From the NCBI GenBank assembly GCA_026400305.1, contig JAPLPI010000305.1:1-15092 (forward strand): 15,092 nt of DNA, written 5' to 3'. This document shows positions 1 to 6,455 of the stretch, one piece after another; position 1 is the stretch's first letter; each line of letters begins with the position of its first letter. A model generated the notes under the pieces. That model made no database searches. It worked only from the letters and a program-made list of their open reading frames with translations, and had not been told where the DNA came from. The position numbers were made by a program, and so were the translations under genes. The DNA comes from Alphaproteobacteria bacterium. Its GTDB lineage: Bacteria; Pseudomonadota; Alphaproteobacteria; Micropepsales; Micropepsaceae.

Positions 1-719
1 AAATACATGGTGGCCAGGATCCACATCTGGCGGCTGCGCAGGATCAGCTTCCACGGGATCGGCTGGCGCTTCTTGGTGGCCGCGCCCAGCGCGCCCACGA
101 TCTTGTGGTGCTCACCCGCATTGACGCCGGCATGCTCGCTGGGAACGTCGCGATAGTACCAGAACCAGACTCCAGCCCAGACGATGCCCACCAGCGCGAA
201 CACGAAGAAGGGCATGTGCCAGCTATACATGCCGATCATGGTCGCCACCAGCACGGGGGTCATTGCACCGGCCAGACGCGAGCCGGCATGGGTGGTGCCC
301 TGGGCAATGCCGCGTTCGCCGGGCAGCATCCAGCGCGACAGCGCGCGGTTGGAAATCGGGAAGGCGCCGGCCTCGCCCATGCCGATCAGGAACAGGCAGA
401 CCATCAGCATCGGCAGCGACGAGGCAATGCCGGTCAGGAATGTAAAGACCGACCACCACACCACCACGCTGGCCAGGGCGATGCGCGGACCGACCCGGTC
501 GCCGAACCACCCGCCAGGAATCTGGAACAGCGCATAGGCGATCTGGTAGCAGCCCAGTACCAGGCCCATGGTCTCGATCGGAAAGCCGTATTCCTTCTGG
601 ATCGACGGCAGTGCGTTGGAAAGCAGCACACGGTCCAGGTAGGTGATGAAATAGACCAGAACCACCAGGCCCAGCATGATGTAACGCACGCGCGTCGGAC
701 GGGCACTGGCGATGGACAT
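1..719 (-). CDS. MFS transporter, anion:cation symporter (ACS) family, 3' end outside window
   Basis: Inner-membrane carrier of the major facilitator superfamily, probably a proton-coupled importer of a sugar acid (hexuronate, galactonate or similar). The first 239 residues are present, and the gene runs off the left edge. Visible: a first membrane helix ending in YLDR (residues 27-30), typical of ACS carriers such as ExuT and GudP; the MFS loop signature GDRVGPR after helix 2 (73-79); about six hydrophobic helices; then the start of a basic central loop with HH and KKR (about 204-219). The ATG at 719 follows AAGGGGG with about 6-7 bases spacing. It lies 95 bases downstream of the amidohydrolase on the same strand, so co-transcription is possible, with a strong hairpin between them. 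Family assignment is firm. The substrate is inferred from the neighbouring dgoK, dgoA and dehydratase genes. Confidence 0.9.
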   Translation of the reverse strand, partial: MSIASARPTRVRYIMLGLVVLVYFITYLDRVLLSNALPSIQKEYGFPIETMGLVLGCYQIAYALFQIPGGWFGDRVGPRIALASVVVWWSVFTFLTGIASSLPMLMVCLFLIGMGEAGAFPISNRALSRWMLPGERGIAQGTTHAGSRLAGAMTPVLVATMIGMYSWHMPFFVFALVGIVWAGVWFWYYRDVPSEHAGVNAGEHHKIVGALGAATKKRQPIPWKLILRSRQMWILATMY

Positions 720-738
720 TGCGTTTCCCCCTTAGCAA

Positions 739-774
739 TTCCGCGCGGATGGCCCCTGGCCACCCGCGCCGGAA
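739..774 (-). promoter_or_regulatory. Intercistronic hairpin ahead of the MFS gene
   Basis: A long inverted repeat: TTCCG-CGCGG-(G/T)-TGGCC pairs with GGCCA-CCGCG-CGGAA, about 16 pairs with a single bulge and a 3-base loop. It ends about 8 bases from the ribosome-binding site of the MFS gene. No T-run follows on either strand, so it is not a classical terminator. It could be an mRNA stability or processing element, or a structure that limits translation of the transporter. The pairing is read directly; the role is inferred. Confidence 0.45.
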
Positions 775-814
775 TGCTGATTACCCGTCACAAAAACGGC
801 GTTTGCGTGACCAC

Positions 815-2242
815 TCAGTAAGGCATGTGCGGCGGTTCGGTGGACGAGCCGGTGGTGCAGGCGCTGAGCGGCCGGTCGCGGCAGGTCTGCCAGATGGTCG
901 GCACGCTGTTGCCCGCAATGAACACCGCCGAAATCATCTGGGTGTTGCGGATATCGTCCAGCGGACTCTTTTCCAGCACTACCAGGTCCGCCCACTTGCC
1001 CTTTTCCAGGGTGCCGATGCTCTTGTCGCCCAGCCAACGCGCATTGTCGGAGGTGGCGGACTTGATGGCGTCCATCGGCGTGCGGCCGGCCAGCACCTGC
1101 ATCTGCATTTCTTCATGGGCGTTGAAGCCGGGGAAGCGGCCATTGGGACCGCTGTCGGTGCCCATGCCGACATTAACGCCGGCATTGACCATCGCCTGCC
1201 AGTTCTCGATCGCCTGGACCAAGGTGCGGTCCATGTCGAAGAACACTTTCTTCTCATACGGCAGGCCGGGGAAACGCGTCGGGCCGAGTACCACGGCCTT
1301 TTCGCGGGCCATGCTGCGCAGCGCATCCAGGGTGCCCGGGGTGACGCCGCGGGTGAAGAAAGGATCGTTCAGCCACGGCATCATGGCCAGGCTGTAGGCC
1401 ATTTCGCGAGACAGGGTGGCCGAGACCATCCACACGCCCTTGGCCTTCATCATGTCCAAGAGTTCCTTGTCCACCGGCTGGTCGCGGATCATGTGGCCGA
1501 AACCGTCCACGCCCTGGCGGATCAGTTCCTTGGCGTCTTCCAGGTAGAAGACATGCGCCACGGCACGCAGATGTTTCTTGTGCGCCTCGTCAATGATCGC
1601 GGCGGTGACTGCGGGCGGCATCTTGACCGGAATGGTCTTGCGCTCGTCGTCCACCCACAGCTTGATGAAATCGACGCCCTTGGCGGCCTGTTCGTCCACC
1701 AGCTTGCGGCCCTCTTCCGGGGTCGCGATGGGCTGGGTGACGCCCACCAATCCGCCATAACCGCCCTTGATCACGGCGCCTTGGCCGGCGCTGAACACCC
1801 GCGAAATGCTAGGACGACTCTTGCGCTGCTGGTTGCGCAGGTCGAGCACGAAATCCTTGTCGGTGCCCAGCACCTGCACCGAGGTGACGCCATACGCCGC
1901 ATACTGCTTAAGGTCGGCGTTCACATTCTCGGGCGTGAAATACTTTTCGTCCTGGGTGACGTCATGCATCAGGCCGATATGGACATGGCTGTCGATGATG
2001 CCGGGCATCACCACCTTGCCGGCCAGGTCCTGGACCATGGCGCCCTTGGACGTCTTCAGGCCCGACATCGGACCCACCCAGGCGATCTTGCCGTCGGTCA
2101 TCACGATTGCCGAACCCGGCTGAGCCGCGGCGCTGACGCCGTCGATCAGGGTCAGGTTCGTCAGCACGGTCGTCTCGGCCAACGCCGGCACGGCAAACCC
2201 CGCCGCCAACAATGCCGCCATGCCCCACTTCAAACCCTGCAT
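815..2242 (-). CDS. Exported metal-dependent amidohydrolase (imidazolonepropionase/prolidase-like)
   Basis: Zinc-type hydrolase of the amidohydrolase superfamily, 475 residues, that cleaves an amide, peptide or cyclic bond in an unknown substrate. The N-terminus MQGLKWGMAALLAAG...VPALA is a signal peptide with a likely cut after ALA (about residue 22), so it acts in the periplasm. Metal-site residues are in family order: HVH (H86, H88) after beta-strand 1, K194 in FIKLW (carboxylated lysine), H230 in VAHVF, H250 in GFGHM and D363 in GMGTDSG. A beta-sandwich segment precedes residue 80, and GKWADLVVL closes it near the C-terminus. A longer frame starts at 2293, but the ATG at 2242 has GGAG six bases upstream and begins the signal peptide, so it is preferred. 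The C-terminal tail (CRDRPLSAC) has two cysteines that could form a periplasmic disulfide. It sits upstream of the MFS gene. Its link to sugar-acid use is not evident from the family alone. Confidence 0.9.
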   Translation of the reverse strand: MQGLKWGMAALLAAGFAVPALAETTVLTNLTLIDGVSAAAQPGSAIVMTDGKIAWVGPMSGLKTSKGAMVQDLAGKVVMPGIIDSHVHIGLMHDVTQDEKYFTPENVNADLKQYAAYGVTSVQVLGTDKDFVLDLRNQQRKSRPSISRVFSAGQGAVIKGGYGGLVGVTQPIATPEEGRKLVDEQAAKGVDFIKLWVDDERKTIPVKMPPAVTAAIIDEAHKKHLRAVAHVFYLEDAKELIRQGVDGFGHMIRDQPVDKELLDMMKAKGVWMVSATLSREMAYSLAMMPWLNDPFFTRGVTPGTLDALRSMAREKAVVLGPTRFPGLPYEKKVFFDMDRTLVQAIENWQAMVNAGVNVGMGTDSGPNGRFPGFNAHEEMQMQVLAGRTPMDAIKSATSDNARWLGDKSIGTLEKGKWADLVVLEKSPLDDIRNTQMISAVFIAGNSVPTIWQTCRDRPLSACTTGSSTEPPHMPY

Positions 2243-2345
2243 ATCCCACTCCATGAATTTCTTGGCTGTTCCAAAGGGTTCTAAGGCAGGCACCGGAAAA
2301 AAACATCAAAGAGTTACGCTGCACTGCGACATGAACCGCCAGGCG

Positions 2346-2379
2346 AAAAAAATGCCGCCCTCAGCAAAGAAGGCGGCAT
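2346..2379 (-). terminator. Intrinsic terminator (minus strand)
   Basis: Read on the minus strand: perfect 8-bp stem ATGCCGCC/GGCGGCAT (2372-2379 with 2352-2359), 12-base loop, then seven consecutive T (2346-2352). Nothing comparable follows on the plus strand. It lies upstream of the amidohydrolase start, so it cannot end that gene. It must end a transcript arising between here and the plus-strand propeller gene. Confidence 0.75.
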
Positions 2380-2546
2380 CGATGTTGCGGATTGATCCCG
2401 CTTTATGTTGTTCCGTCCTGTCAGGCGCGTAACGCAGACACGTTCGGTTTGCACCGATAACGTATTGATTCCTGTCCTGTTTCCTCGACCCCGGCCGGCG
2501 GTCTTTGCCGCCTTGCGCACCGCGGCTCCCTTTGGCGGGGCCGCTT
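2346..2546 (-). ncRNA. Candidate structured small RNA, about 200 nt, family not recognised
   Basis: A possible stand-alone RNA gene. A minus-strand promoter-like sequence (2553-2581) and an intrinsic terminator (2346-2379) bracket about 200 bases that carry no convincing ORF. Local hairpins include 2522-2544 (GCGGC/GCCGC), 2497-2512 (GGCGG/CCGCC, 6-base loop), 2440-2463 (ACGTT and CGGT paired with ACCG and AACGT, closed by GCAA, a GNRA-type loop on the minus strand), 2387-2401 (GCGG/CCGC) and the terminator stem. Two copies of an ACAGGAC(A)GGAA motif lie between hairpins. It does not resemble 6S, SRP RNA, tmRNA or RNase P as far as I can tell by eye. An alternative is an unusually long 5' region of divergent transcription without RNA function. 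Sequence elements are seen directly; expression is inferred. Confidence 0.4.
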
Positions 2547-2552
2547 GCAAAA

Positions 2553-2581
2553 ACAGTATGTCAGGACACGGACAAAGACAA
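2553..2581 (-). promoter_or_regulatory. Sigma70-type promoter for the candidate RNA
   Basis: On the minus strand, TTGTCT (2576-2581) and TACTGT (2553-2558) are separated by exactly 17 bases, placing a start site near 2546. Both hexamers are imperfect (three of six -10 bases match), so the call depends partly on the terminator found 200 bases downstream. Confidence 0.4.
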
Positions 2582-2598
2582 ATCCGCGCAGCGCGATT

Positions 2599-2627
2599 TT
2601 GCGCGAGACGGGTAAAGGCGCTTAAAT
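2599..2627 (+). promoter_or_regulatory. Promoter for the propeller-dehydratase operon
   Basis: TTGCGC (2599-2604), a 17-base spacer and TTAAAT (2622-2627) predict a start near 2634. That gives a leader of about 20 bases before the ATG at 2655, with AAGGGG (2641-2646) as ribosome-binding site. It is back to back with the minus-strand promoter 18 bases away, so one regulator could act on both. Confidence 0.5.
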
Positions 2628-2654
2628 TGCCGCAACAGCAAAGGGGATACGTCG

Positions 2655-3494
2655 ATGGGGGAATTTTCACGCCGCACCATGTTGGCAGGTACTGCCGCGG
2701 GGCTGGCGATGCCGGGCGCCGTCTTCGCCGCCGATCCGGTGATACCCACCGCCACCATCGCGGCGCGCCAGAGCGCGCCGGTGATCCCCAAAAAGGTCAA
2801 AAAGCTTTACAATTTGCGGCCCCAGGTCGATCAGCCCAACGACATGCAGTTCACTGCCAATGGCGATCTGTGGATTCTGGACCAGAAGGACCCCAACAAG
2901 GTCTTCACCATCAATGCCAAGACGGGGGCGGTGCTGGCCAGCGTCCAGACCGAATCCATTCACGGCAGCGGTATTACTTATGGCGACGGCGCCTGGTTCA
3001 TCACCTCCACCAAGGTGCTGAGCGGCAAGCCCTCCACCCTCAAGGTCGATCCCAAGACCGGCAAGACGCTGAAGAAGTGGGAGACACCAGGCTGGGGTAT
3101 TTACGGCACCTATCTCACCCGCGTCGCCAAGCCCGGCGACCTGCCGCCGGAATCGGGCGGCCATGGCGTGAAATGGGCCGGCAACGGCCAGTACTGGCTG
3201 GCGACCCCGGCCGGCGGCAAGTTGTACCTGATCAACGCCGAAGCCGGCACGGTGGCGCGCAGCATCCAGGCGCCGACGGTGCGCACCCACGGAATTGCTT
3301 TGGAAGGCGATCACATCTGGTGCGTGGGCGCCGACGAAGCGGAGATCTACAAGCTGCAGATGAGCGACGGCTCCATCGTCGCCAAGATCGTGCTGGACAA
3401 GGCCAATGATCCGTCCGTGCACGGGCTGGACATCAAGGATGGCGTGCTGTGGTATTGCGATGCCAACAAGGGTTGGATCTGCAGCCTGACTTGA
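2655..3494 (+). CDS. Tat-exported beta-propeller protein (Vgb/SMP-30-like)
   Basis: 279 residues. The N-terminus EFSRRTMLAG plus a hydrophobic stretch ending VFAA (about residue 26) is a twin-arginine signal, so the folded protein goes to the periplasm. The rest is built of about five repeats of roughly 35-45 residues, each opening with an 'N/H-G-hydrophobic' step (N62, then HG at 103, 170, 212 and 256), then a G/D-x-W strand and an 'AKTG'-type turn, as in six-bladed propellers of the streptogramin-lyase (Vgb) and gluconolactonase/SMP-30 groups. It is first in an operon, 35 bases before the dehydratase. The context suggests lactone hydrolysis or sugar-acid binding, but the propeller fold alone does not prove this, and I did not see the usual SMP-30 Glu/Asn/Asp metal triad clearly. 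The start has AAGGGG eight bases upstream. Confidence 0.8.
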   Translation: MGEFSRRTMLAGTAAGLAMPGAVFAADPVIPTATIAARQSAPVIPKKVKKLYNLRPQVDQPNDMQFTANGDLWILDQKDPNKVFTINAKTGAVLASVQTESIHGSGITYGDGAWFITSTKVLSGKPSTLKVDPKTGKTLKKWETPGWGIYGTYLTRVAKPGDLPPESGGHGVKWAGNGQYWLATPAGGKLYLINAEAGTVARSIQAPTVRTHGIALEGDHIWCVGADEAEIYKLQMSDGSIVAKIVLDKANDPSVHGLDIKDGVLWYCDANKGWICSLT

Positions 3495-3529
3495 TCGTAA
3501 ATAGCCAAAAAATTACCGGGGAGATGCCG

Positions 3530-4774
3530 ATGGACCGCCGCACTTTGATGACGGGCATGCTGGGCACTGCTGCCGCCGCGCTATGGACGGCGCCCGATGC
3601 CTTCGCGCTTGGACTTCCCAAGGACAAGATCAAGCGCATCCGCTATTACAAGACGCCCACCGATGCGGCGGGCCGTCCCAACATCCATCAGCCGACCTTT
3701 AATCAGTCCACCAACATTGTCACCGTCGAGACCGAAAGCGGCCTGATCGGCATCGGCGAAGGCGGCGAGCCTTCGACCATGGAACAGGTCGCGGGCCTGT
3801 TGATCGGCGAAGACCCGTTCCGCATCGAGCATCTGTGGCAGGTGATGGAACGTGGCTATTTTTATCCCGCCGGCCGCGAAAAGACCCATTCGCTGGGCGC
3901 GCTGGACGTGGCGCTCTGGGATCTGAAGGGTAAGGCGCTGGGCGTGCCGGTGTGGCAGCTGTTGGGCGGCAAAAGCCGCGACTATGTCGAATGCTATGCC
4001 ACCTCTTATCCCACGCCCAAGGGCGGCACGCTGGAAGATGCGGCGCGCGCCTGTATCGCCGAAGGTTTCCGCGCCTATCGCACCGGCGTGCGCGAAAACA
4101 AGGAATTCGACCGCTTCCGCGCCGTGGAGCAGACCATCGAGGACTGCCAGCTCATCCGCAAAGGCGTCGGCAAGGACGGCGCCTGGGCGATCGACTTCCA
4201 CGGCACCATGGACCCGCAGGACGCCGTGACCCTGGCGACCGCGCTTGAACCCCTGCGGCCCTTCTTCTGCGAAGACCTGATCCGCGGCGAGAATATCGAG
4301 ATCTATAAGACCTTGCGCCCGCGCCTGCGGGTGCCGATCGCGGTGGGTGAAATCTATGGTGTGAAGTGGGAAATGAGCCCGCTGATCGAACAGAACCTGA
4401 TCGATTTCGCCCGCTGCACCGTGCCGAACGTCGGCGGCATCACCGAATACATGAAGATCGCCGCCCTCTGCGAGACGCATTATTGCGGCATGATTCCGCA
4501 CTTCACCGGCCCGATCGGCGAAACCGCCCTGGTACATTGCCTGACGGCGACGAGCGTGATCGCCCTGATGGAAATGACCAGCGCGGGCCGCCAGCCCTGG
4601 CCCTACCTGCCGCAGGCCTATGACTTCCATAACGGCAAGCTGTGGCCCAATGAGCGTCCAGGCCTGGGCGTGACCTTGGACACCAGCAAGCTGCAGCAGG
4701 TCGGCGATTGGACGGAGCATTACGCGCCGATCCAGATCAACAAGCGCCCGGACGGCTCCTACACGAATTGGTAG
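3530..4774 (+). CDS. Tat-exported enolase-superfamily sugar-acid dehydratase (galactonate dehydratase-like)
   Basis: 414 residues. MDRRTLMTGMLG...DAFA is a twin-arginine signal; known relatives such as E. coli DgoD are cytoplasmic. After a mandelate racemase/muconate lactonizing N-terminal domain (about 35-150, ending KALGVPVWQLLGG) comes the barrel with metal ligands D222 (AIDFHG), E248 (FCEDL) and E274 (VGEIYG), acid H224 and catalytic H324 (MIPHF). The spacings 26, 26 and 50 equal those I recall for DgoD (D183, E209, E235, H285). The expected product is a 2-keto-3-deoxy acid, the substrate type of the nearby dgoK. Oddity: the position of the dyad Asp, 27 residues before the catalytic His, is T297. 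ATG 3530 is chosen because GGGGAG (3518-3523) is six bases upstream; the earlier ATG at 3524 abuts that site. Exact substrate unknown. Confidence 0.85.
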   Translation: MDRRTLMTGMLGTAAAALWTAPDAFALGLPKDKIKRIRYYKTPTDAAGRPNIHQPTFNQSTNIVTVETESGLIGIGEGGEPSTMEQVAGLLIGEDPFRIEHLWQVMERGYFYPAGREKTHSLGALDVALWDLKGKALGVPVWQLLGGKSRDYVECYATSYPTPKGGTLEDAARACIAEGFRAYRTGVRENKEFDRFRAVEQTIEDCQLIRKGVGKDGAWAIDFHGTMDPQDAVTLATALEPLRPFFCEDLIRGENIEIYKTLRPRLRVPIAVGEIYGVKWEMSPLIEQNLIDFARCTVPNVGGITEYMKIAALCETHYCGMIPHFTGPIGETALVHCLTATSVIALMEMTSAGRQPWPYLPQAYDFHNGKLWPNERPGLGVTLDTSKLQQVGDWTEHYAPIQINKRPDGSYTNW

Positions 4775-4836
4775 CCTCACCCTTCGACAAGCTTAGGGTG
4801 AGGAAGTCCTCATGTTGGACATGCCGAAGCATGAGG
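4775..4836. repeat. Paired REP palindromes between convergent genes, likely bidirectional terminator
   Basis: Two adjacent hairpins begin directly after the dehydratase stop. The first is CCTCACCCT (4775-4783) with AGGGTGAGG (4795-4803), perfect 9 bp, whose loop holds TTCGACAAGCTT. The second is CCTCATG (4808-4814) with CATGAGG (4830-4836), perfect 7 bp. This is the common 'CCTTCGACAAGCTCAGGGTGAG' repetitive palindrome of alphaproteobacteria. Placed between two 3' ends, it can stop or stabilise both transcripts. Family recognition is from memory and only one copy is in the window. Confidence 0.75.
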
Positions 4837-4842
4837 GCATGC

Positions 4843-5466
4843 TCAGTTGGCAGCCTTGAACGCGGCGACCATCTGGCGCGCGCGCGTGGCGATTTCTTCG
4901 TCGCTGAAGTCCGGCCTGAACAGTTCCGAGCCCAGCCCAAAACCGGTGGCGCCTGCCCAGCGCCATTCCTTCATGTTGCCCGCGCCGACCCCGCCCACGG
5001 CATAGACCGGCTGGCCCTTGGGAAATACCGCCAGCATGGCCTTCAAGTGATCGGTGCCGGCGGTGGAGGCTGGAAACAGCTTGAGATATTTGGCGCCGGC
5101 CGCCAGCGCGGCAAAGCCTTCGCTGGGCGTGTAGAAGCCGGGCATCACCGTCATGCCTTTTTCAACGCCGCGCGCGATCACGGCCGGGTTGGTGTTGGGC
5201 GTCACCAGAAGCTTGCCGCCCGCGGCGGCCACTTTGTCGACATCGGCAACCATCAGCACGGTGCCTGCGCCGGTCAGGCAACGGTCACCAAATTCCTTCG
5301 CCAGGCTTTCGATGCTAGTGAAGGCGTCCGGAGAATTCAGCGGCACTTCGATAGCACGGATGCCGGCACCGAAGATCGCCTCGGCCACGCCCAGAATCCG
5401 CGATGGCGTCACGCCGCGCAGGATGGCCACGATGGGCAGTTCAGTCAGCAAGGCATCAGGGTTCAT
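4843..5466 (-). CDS. dgoA: 2-dehydro-3-deoxy-6-phosphogalactonate aldolase (KDPG/KDPGal class I aldolase)
   Basis: Cleaves 2-dehydro-3-deoxy-6-phosphogalactonate to pyruvate and glyceraldehyde 3-phosphate in the cytoplasm. The 207-residue length is typical of the family. Seen: LPIVAILRGVTP (10-21), catalytic E40 in IEVPLNSP, TGAGTVL (65-71), Schiff-base K129 in YLKLFPAS, and VGGV/GLGSELFR phosphate-binding turns. NSP after the Glu motif matches E. coli DgoA rather than Eda. The ATG overlaps the kinase stop (ATGA, 5463-5466), so translation is coupled to dgoK and the two form one unit. It converges on the dehydratase gene, separated by REP hairpins. No targeting signal. KDPG rather than KDPGal as the main substrate cannot be excluded. 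Confidence 0.93.
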   Translation of the reverse strand: MNPDALLTELPIVAILRGVTPSRILGVAEAIFGAGIRAIEVPLNSPDAFTSIESLAKEFGDRCLTGAGTVLMVADVDKVAAAGGKLLVTPNTNPAVIARGVEKGMTVMPGFYTPSEGFAALAAGAKYLKLFPASTAGTDHLKAMLAVFPKGQPVYAVGGVGAGNMKEWRWAGATGFGLGSELFRPDFSDEEIATRARQMVAAFKAAN

Positions 5467-6374
5467 GAGAAGATTTCCGCATGGGCATGGACAAGGCCCG
5501 CCAGGGCCGCTTCATCTCCGTCTATCACGGCGCTGGTCAGATCATAGGCCTGCAACACTTTGGCATAAAGCACCGCCAGGCCTGGGGTGCAGATCAGCTG
5601 GACTGGGCTTTTCAGGTCCAGCAAGGTCCGAACCGAGCCAATATCCTTGCCCAGCACCAGTCCCGATAAATAGGAGGCGGCATCCGCCTTGGGCATTTGC
5701 CCGGTCACCACGCGGCTTCGGGTGCTGAACAGAAGATGCAGCAGATCGGCCGCTTCATTGGCGCGGGCAAAATCCAGCCCCTGGGCAAAGGCGGTGCTGT
5801 TCGCATCCACCTCACCGCTGTCGCGCGCCAACACGCTGTGGCGGCGCACCAGTTCGAACAATTCGCCCGACAGCGCCGTCTGGAACTGGACTACCGCACC
5901 GTCCTCCACCACGACCCATTTCACATGGGTGCCGGGCATGCAGAGAATATGGCGGCCCTTTGATAGCTGAGGCCGCAGGCGCAGGGCACCCAGAATCTGT
6001 GTTTCCTCGCCGCGCATGACGTCCGGCGCGCCGGTCTTTCCGGTGCAGGACAGGCCCGGCAGGATGGCGATGGCGCGTCCCCCCGATTCAAAACGCAGCG
6101 CCGCACCGGCGATGGCGTCCGGTTTGGCCGGACATTTCAGGTACGGCACTTCCTTCCAGCCGATGGTCGATCCAACCATGCCGCCCAAGACCGCCGGCAA
6201 CACGCCATTCGCCTTGTCCCATGCCGCCACCGCGGCAGCGAACCGCCCGCCGCAGTCGGGGACTGAAGCGCCTTCGCCTTCGCCCCGCGCCAGCACATGC
6301 CCGCGTTCATCGCACAGGAAAAGCCGCAAGCGGCTTGTGCCCCAGTCGCCCGCGATGAAAGCCGCCTTGCTCAT
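5463..6374 (-). CDS. dgoK: 2-dehydro-3-deoxygalactonokinase
   Basis: Phosphorylates 2-dehydro-3-deoxygalactonate with ATP in the cytoplasm, feeding the aldolase encoded next. 303 residues, normal for DgoK (PF05035). Seen: an N-terminal phosphate-binding loop GDWGTSRLRLFL (9-20) of the ASKHA type, GMVGSTIGWKEVPY in the first lobe, the family-typical MRGEETQILGAL and MPGTHVKWV blocks in the middle, and a C-terminal GDEAALAGL. The ATG at 6374 has GAAGG four bases upstream. It is first in a two-gene unit with dgoA, ending in the ATGA overlap. Two inverted repeats lie just upstream and are candidate control sites. No dgoD gene for a cytoplasmic dehydratase and no dgoR regulator is beside it, so the Tat-exported dehydratase is the local source of its substrate. 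Confidence 0.93.
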   Translation of the reverse strand: MSKAAFIAGDWGTSRLRLFLCDERGHVLARGEGEGASVPDCGGRFAAAVAAWDKANGVLPAVLGGMVGSTIGWKEVPYLKCPAKPDAIAGAALRFESGGRAIAILPGLSCTGKTGAPDVMRGEETQILGALRLRPQLSKGRHILCMPGTHVKWVVVEDGAVVQFQTALSGELFELVRRHSVLARDSGEVDANSTAFAQGLDFARANEAADLLHLLFSTRSRVVTGQMPKADAASYLSGLVLGKDIGSVRTLLDLKSPVQLICTPGLAVLYAKVLQAYDLTSAVIDGDEAALAGLVHAHAEIFS

Positions 6375-6392
6375 AGCGCCTTCTATAAGGGA

Positions 6393-6455
6393 ACTGGCGA
6401 TGGTTCCGCCAGTGTCTGGGAGCCCACGCTGGAACCGGGCTTTGCTTCGCCGGTT
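6393..6455 (-). promoter_or_regulatory. Two inverted repeats upstream of dgoK
   Basis: ACTGGCG (6393-6399) pairs with CGCCAGT (6407-6413) across 7 bases, and AACCGG (6433-6438) pairs with CCGGTT (6450-6455) across 11 bases. They lie 19-81 bases upstream of the dgoK start. They could be operator half-sites for a repressor, or RNA hairpins in a leader. No clear -35/-10 pair was found. The rest of the 238-base gap (6456-6612) holds a pyrimidine-rich tract at about 6474-6500 and no supportable gene. Confidence 0.3.

Noticed and set aside
105..821. Plus-strand open frame of 238 codons and shorter minus frames at 223-763
   Set aside because: All overlap the MFS gene, whose true minus frame (start 719) runs off the window edge and shows clear transporter motifs.
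719..2284. Plus-strand open frame of 521 codons
   Set aside because: Antisense to the amidohydrolase; rich in His, Arg, Gly and Ala with no family motif. The minus-strand reading has a complete metal site and a signal peptide.
2314..2520. 68-codon minus frame from GTG 2520 with GGGAG upstream, inside the candidate RNA
   Set aside because: The ribosome-binding site is attractive, but the frame runs through the intrinsic terminator at 2346-2379 and the peptide resembles nothing; coding is unlikely.
2405..3409. Plus-strand frame of 334 codons
   Set aside because: It overlaps the propeller gene in another frame, begins upstream of the promoter and is Arg/Gln-rich as expected of a GC-rich shadow.
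3581..4780. Minus-strand frame of 399 codons
   Set aside because: Antisense to the dehydratase; no motifs, whereas the plus frame has all metal ligands in order.
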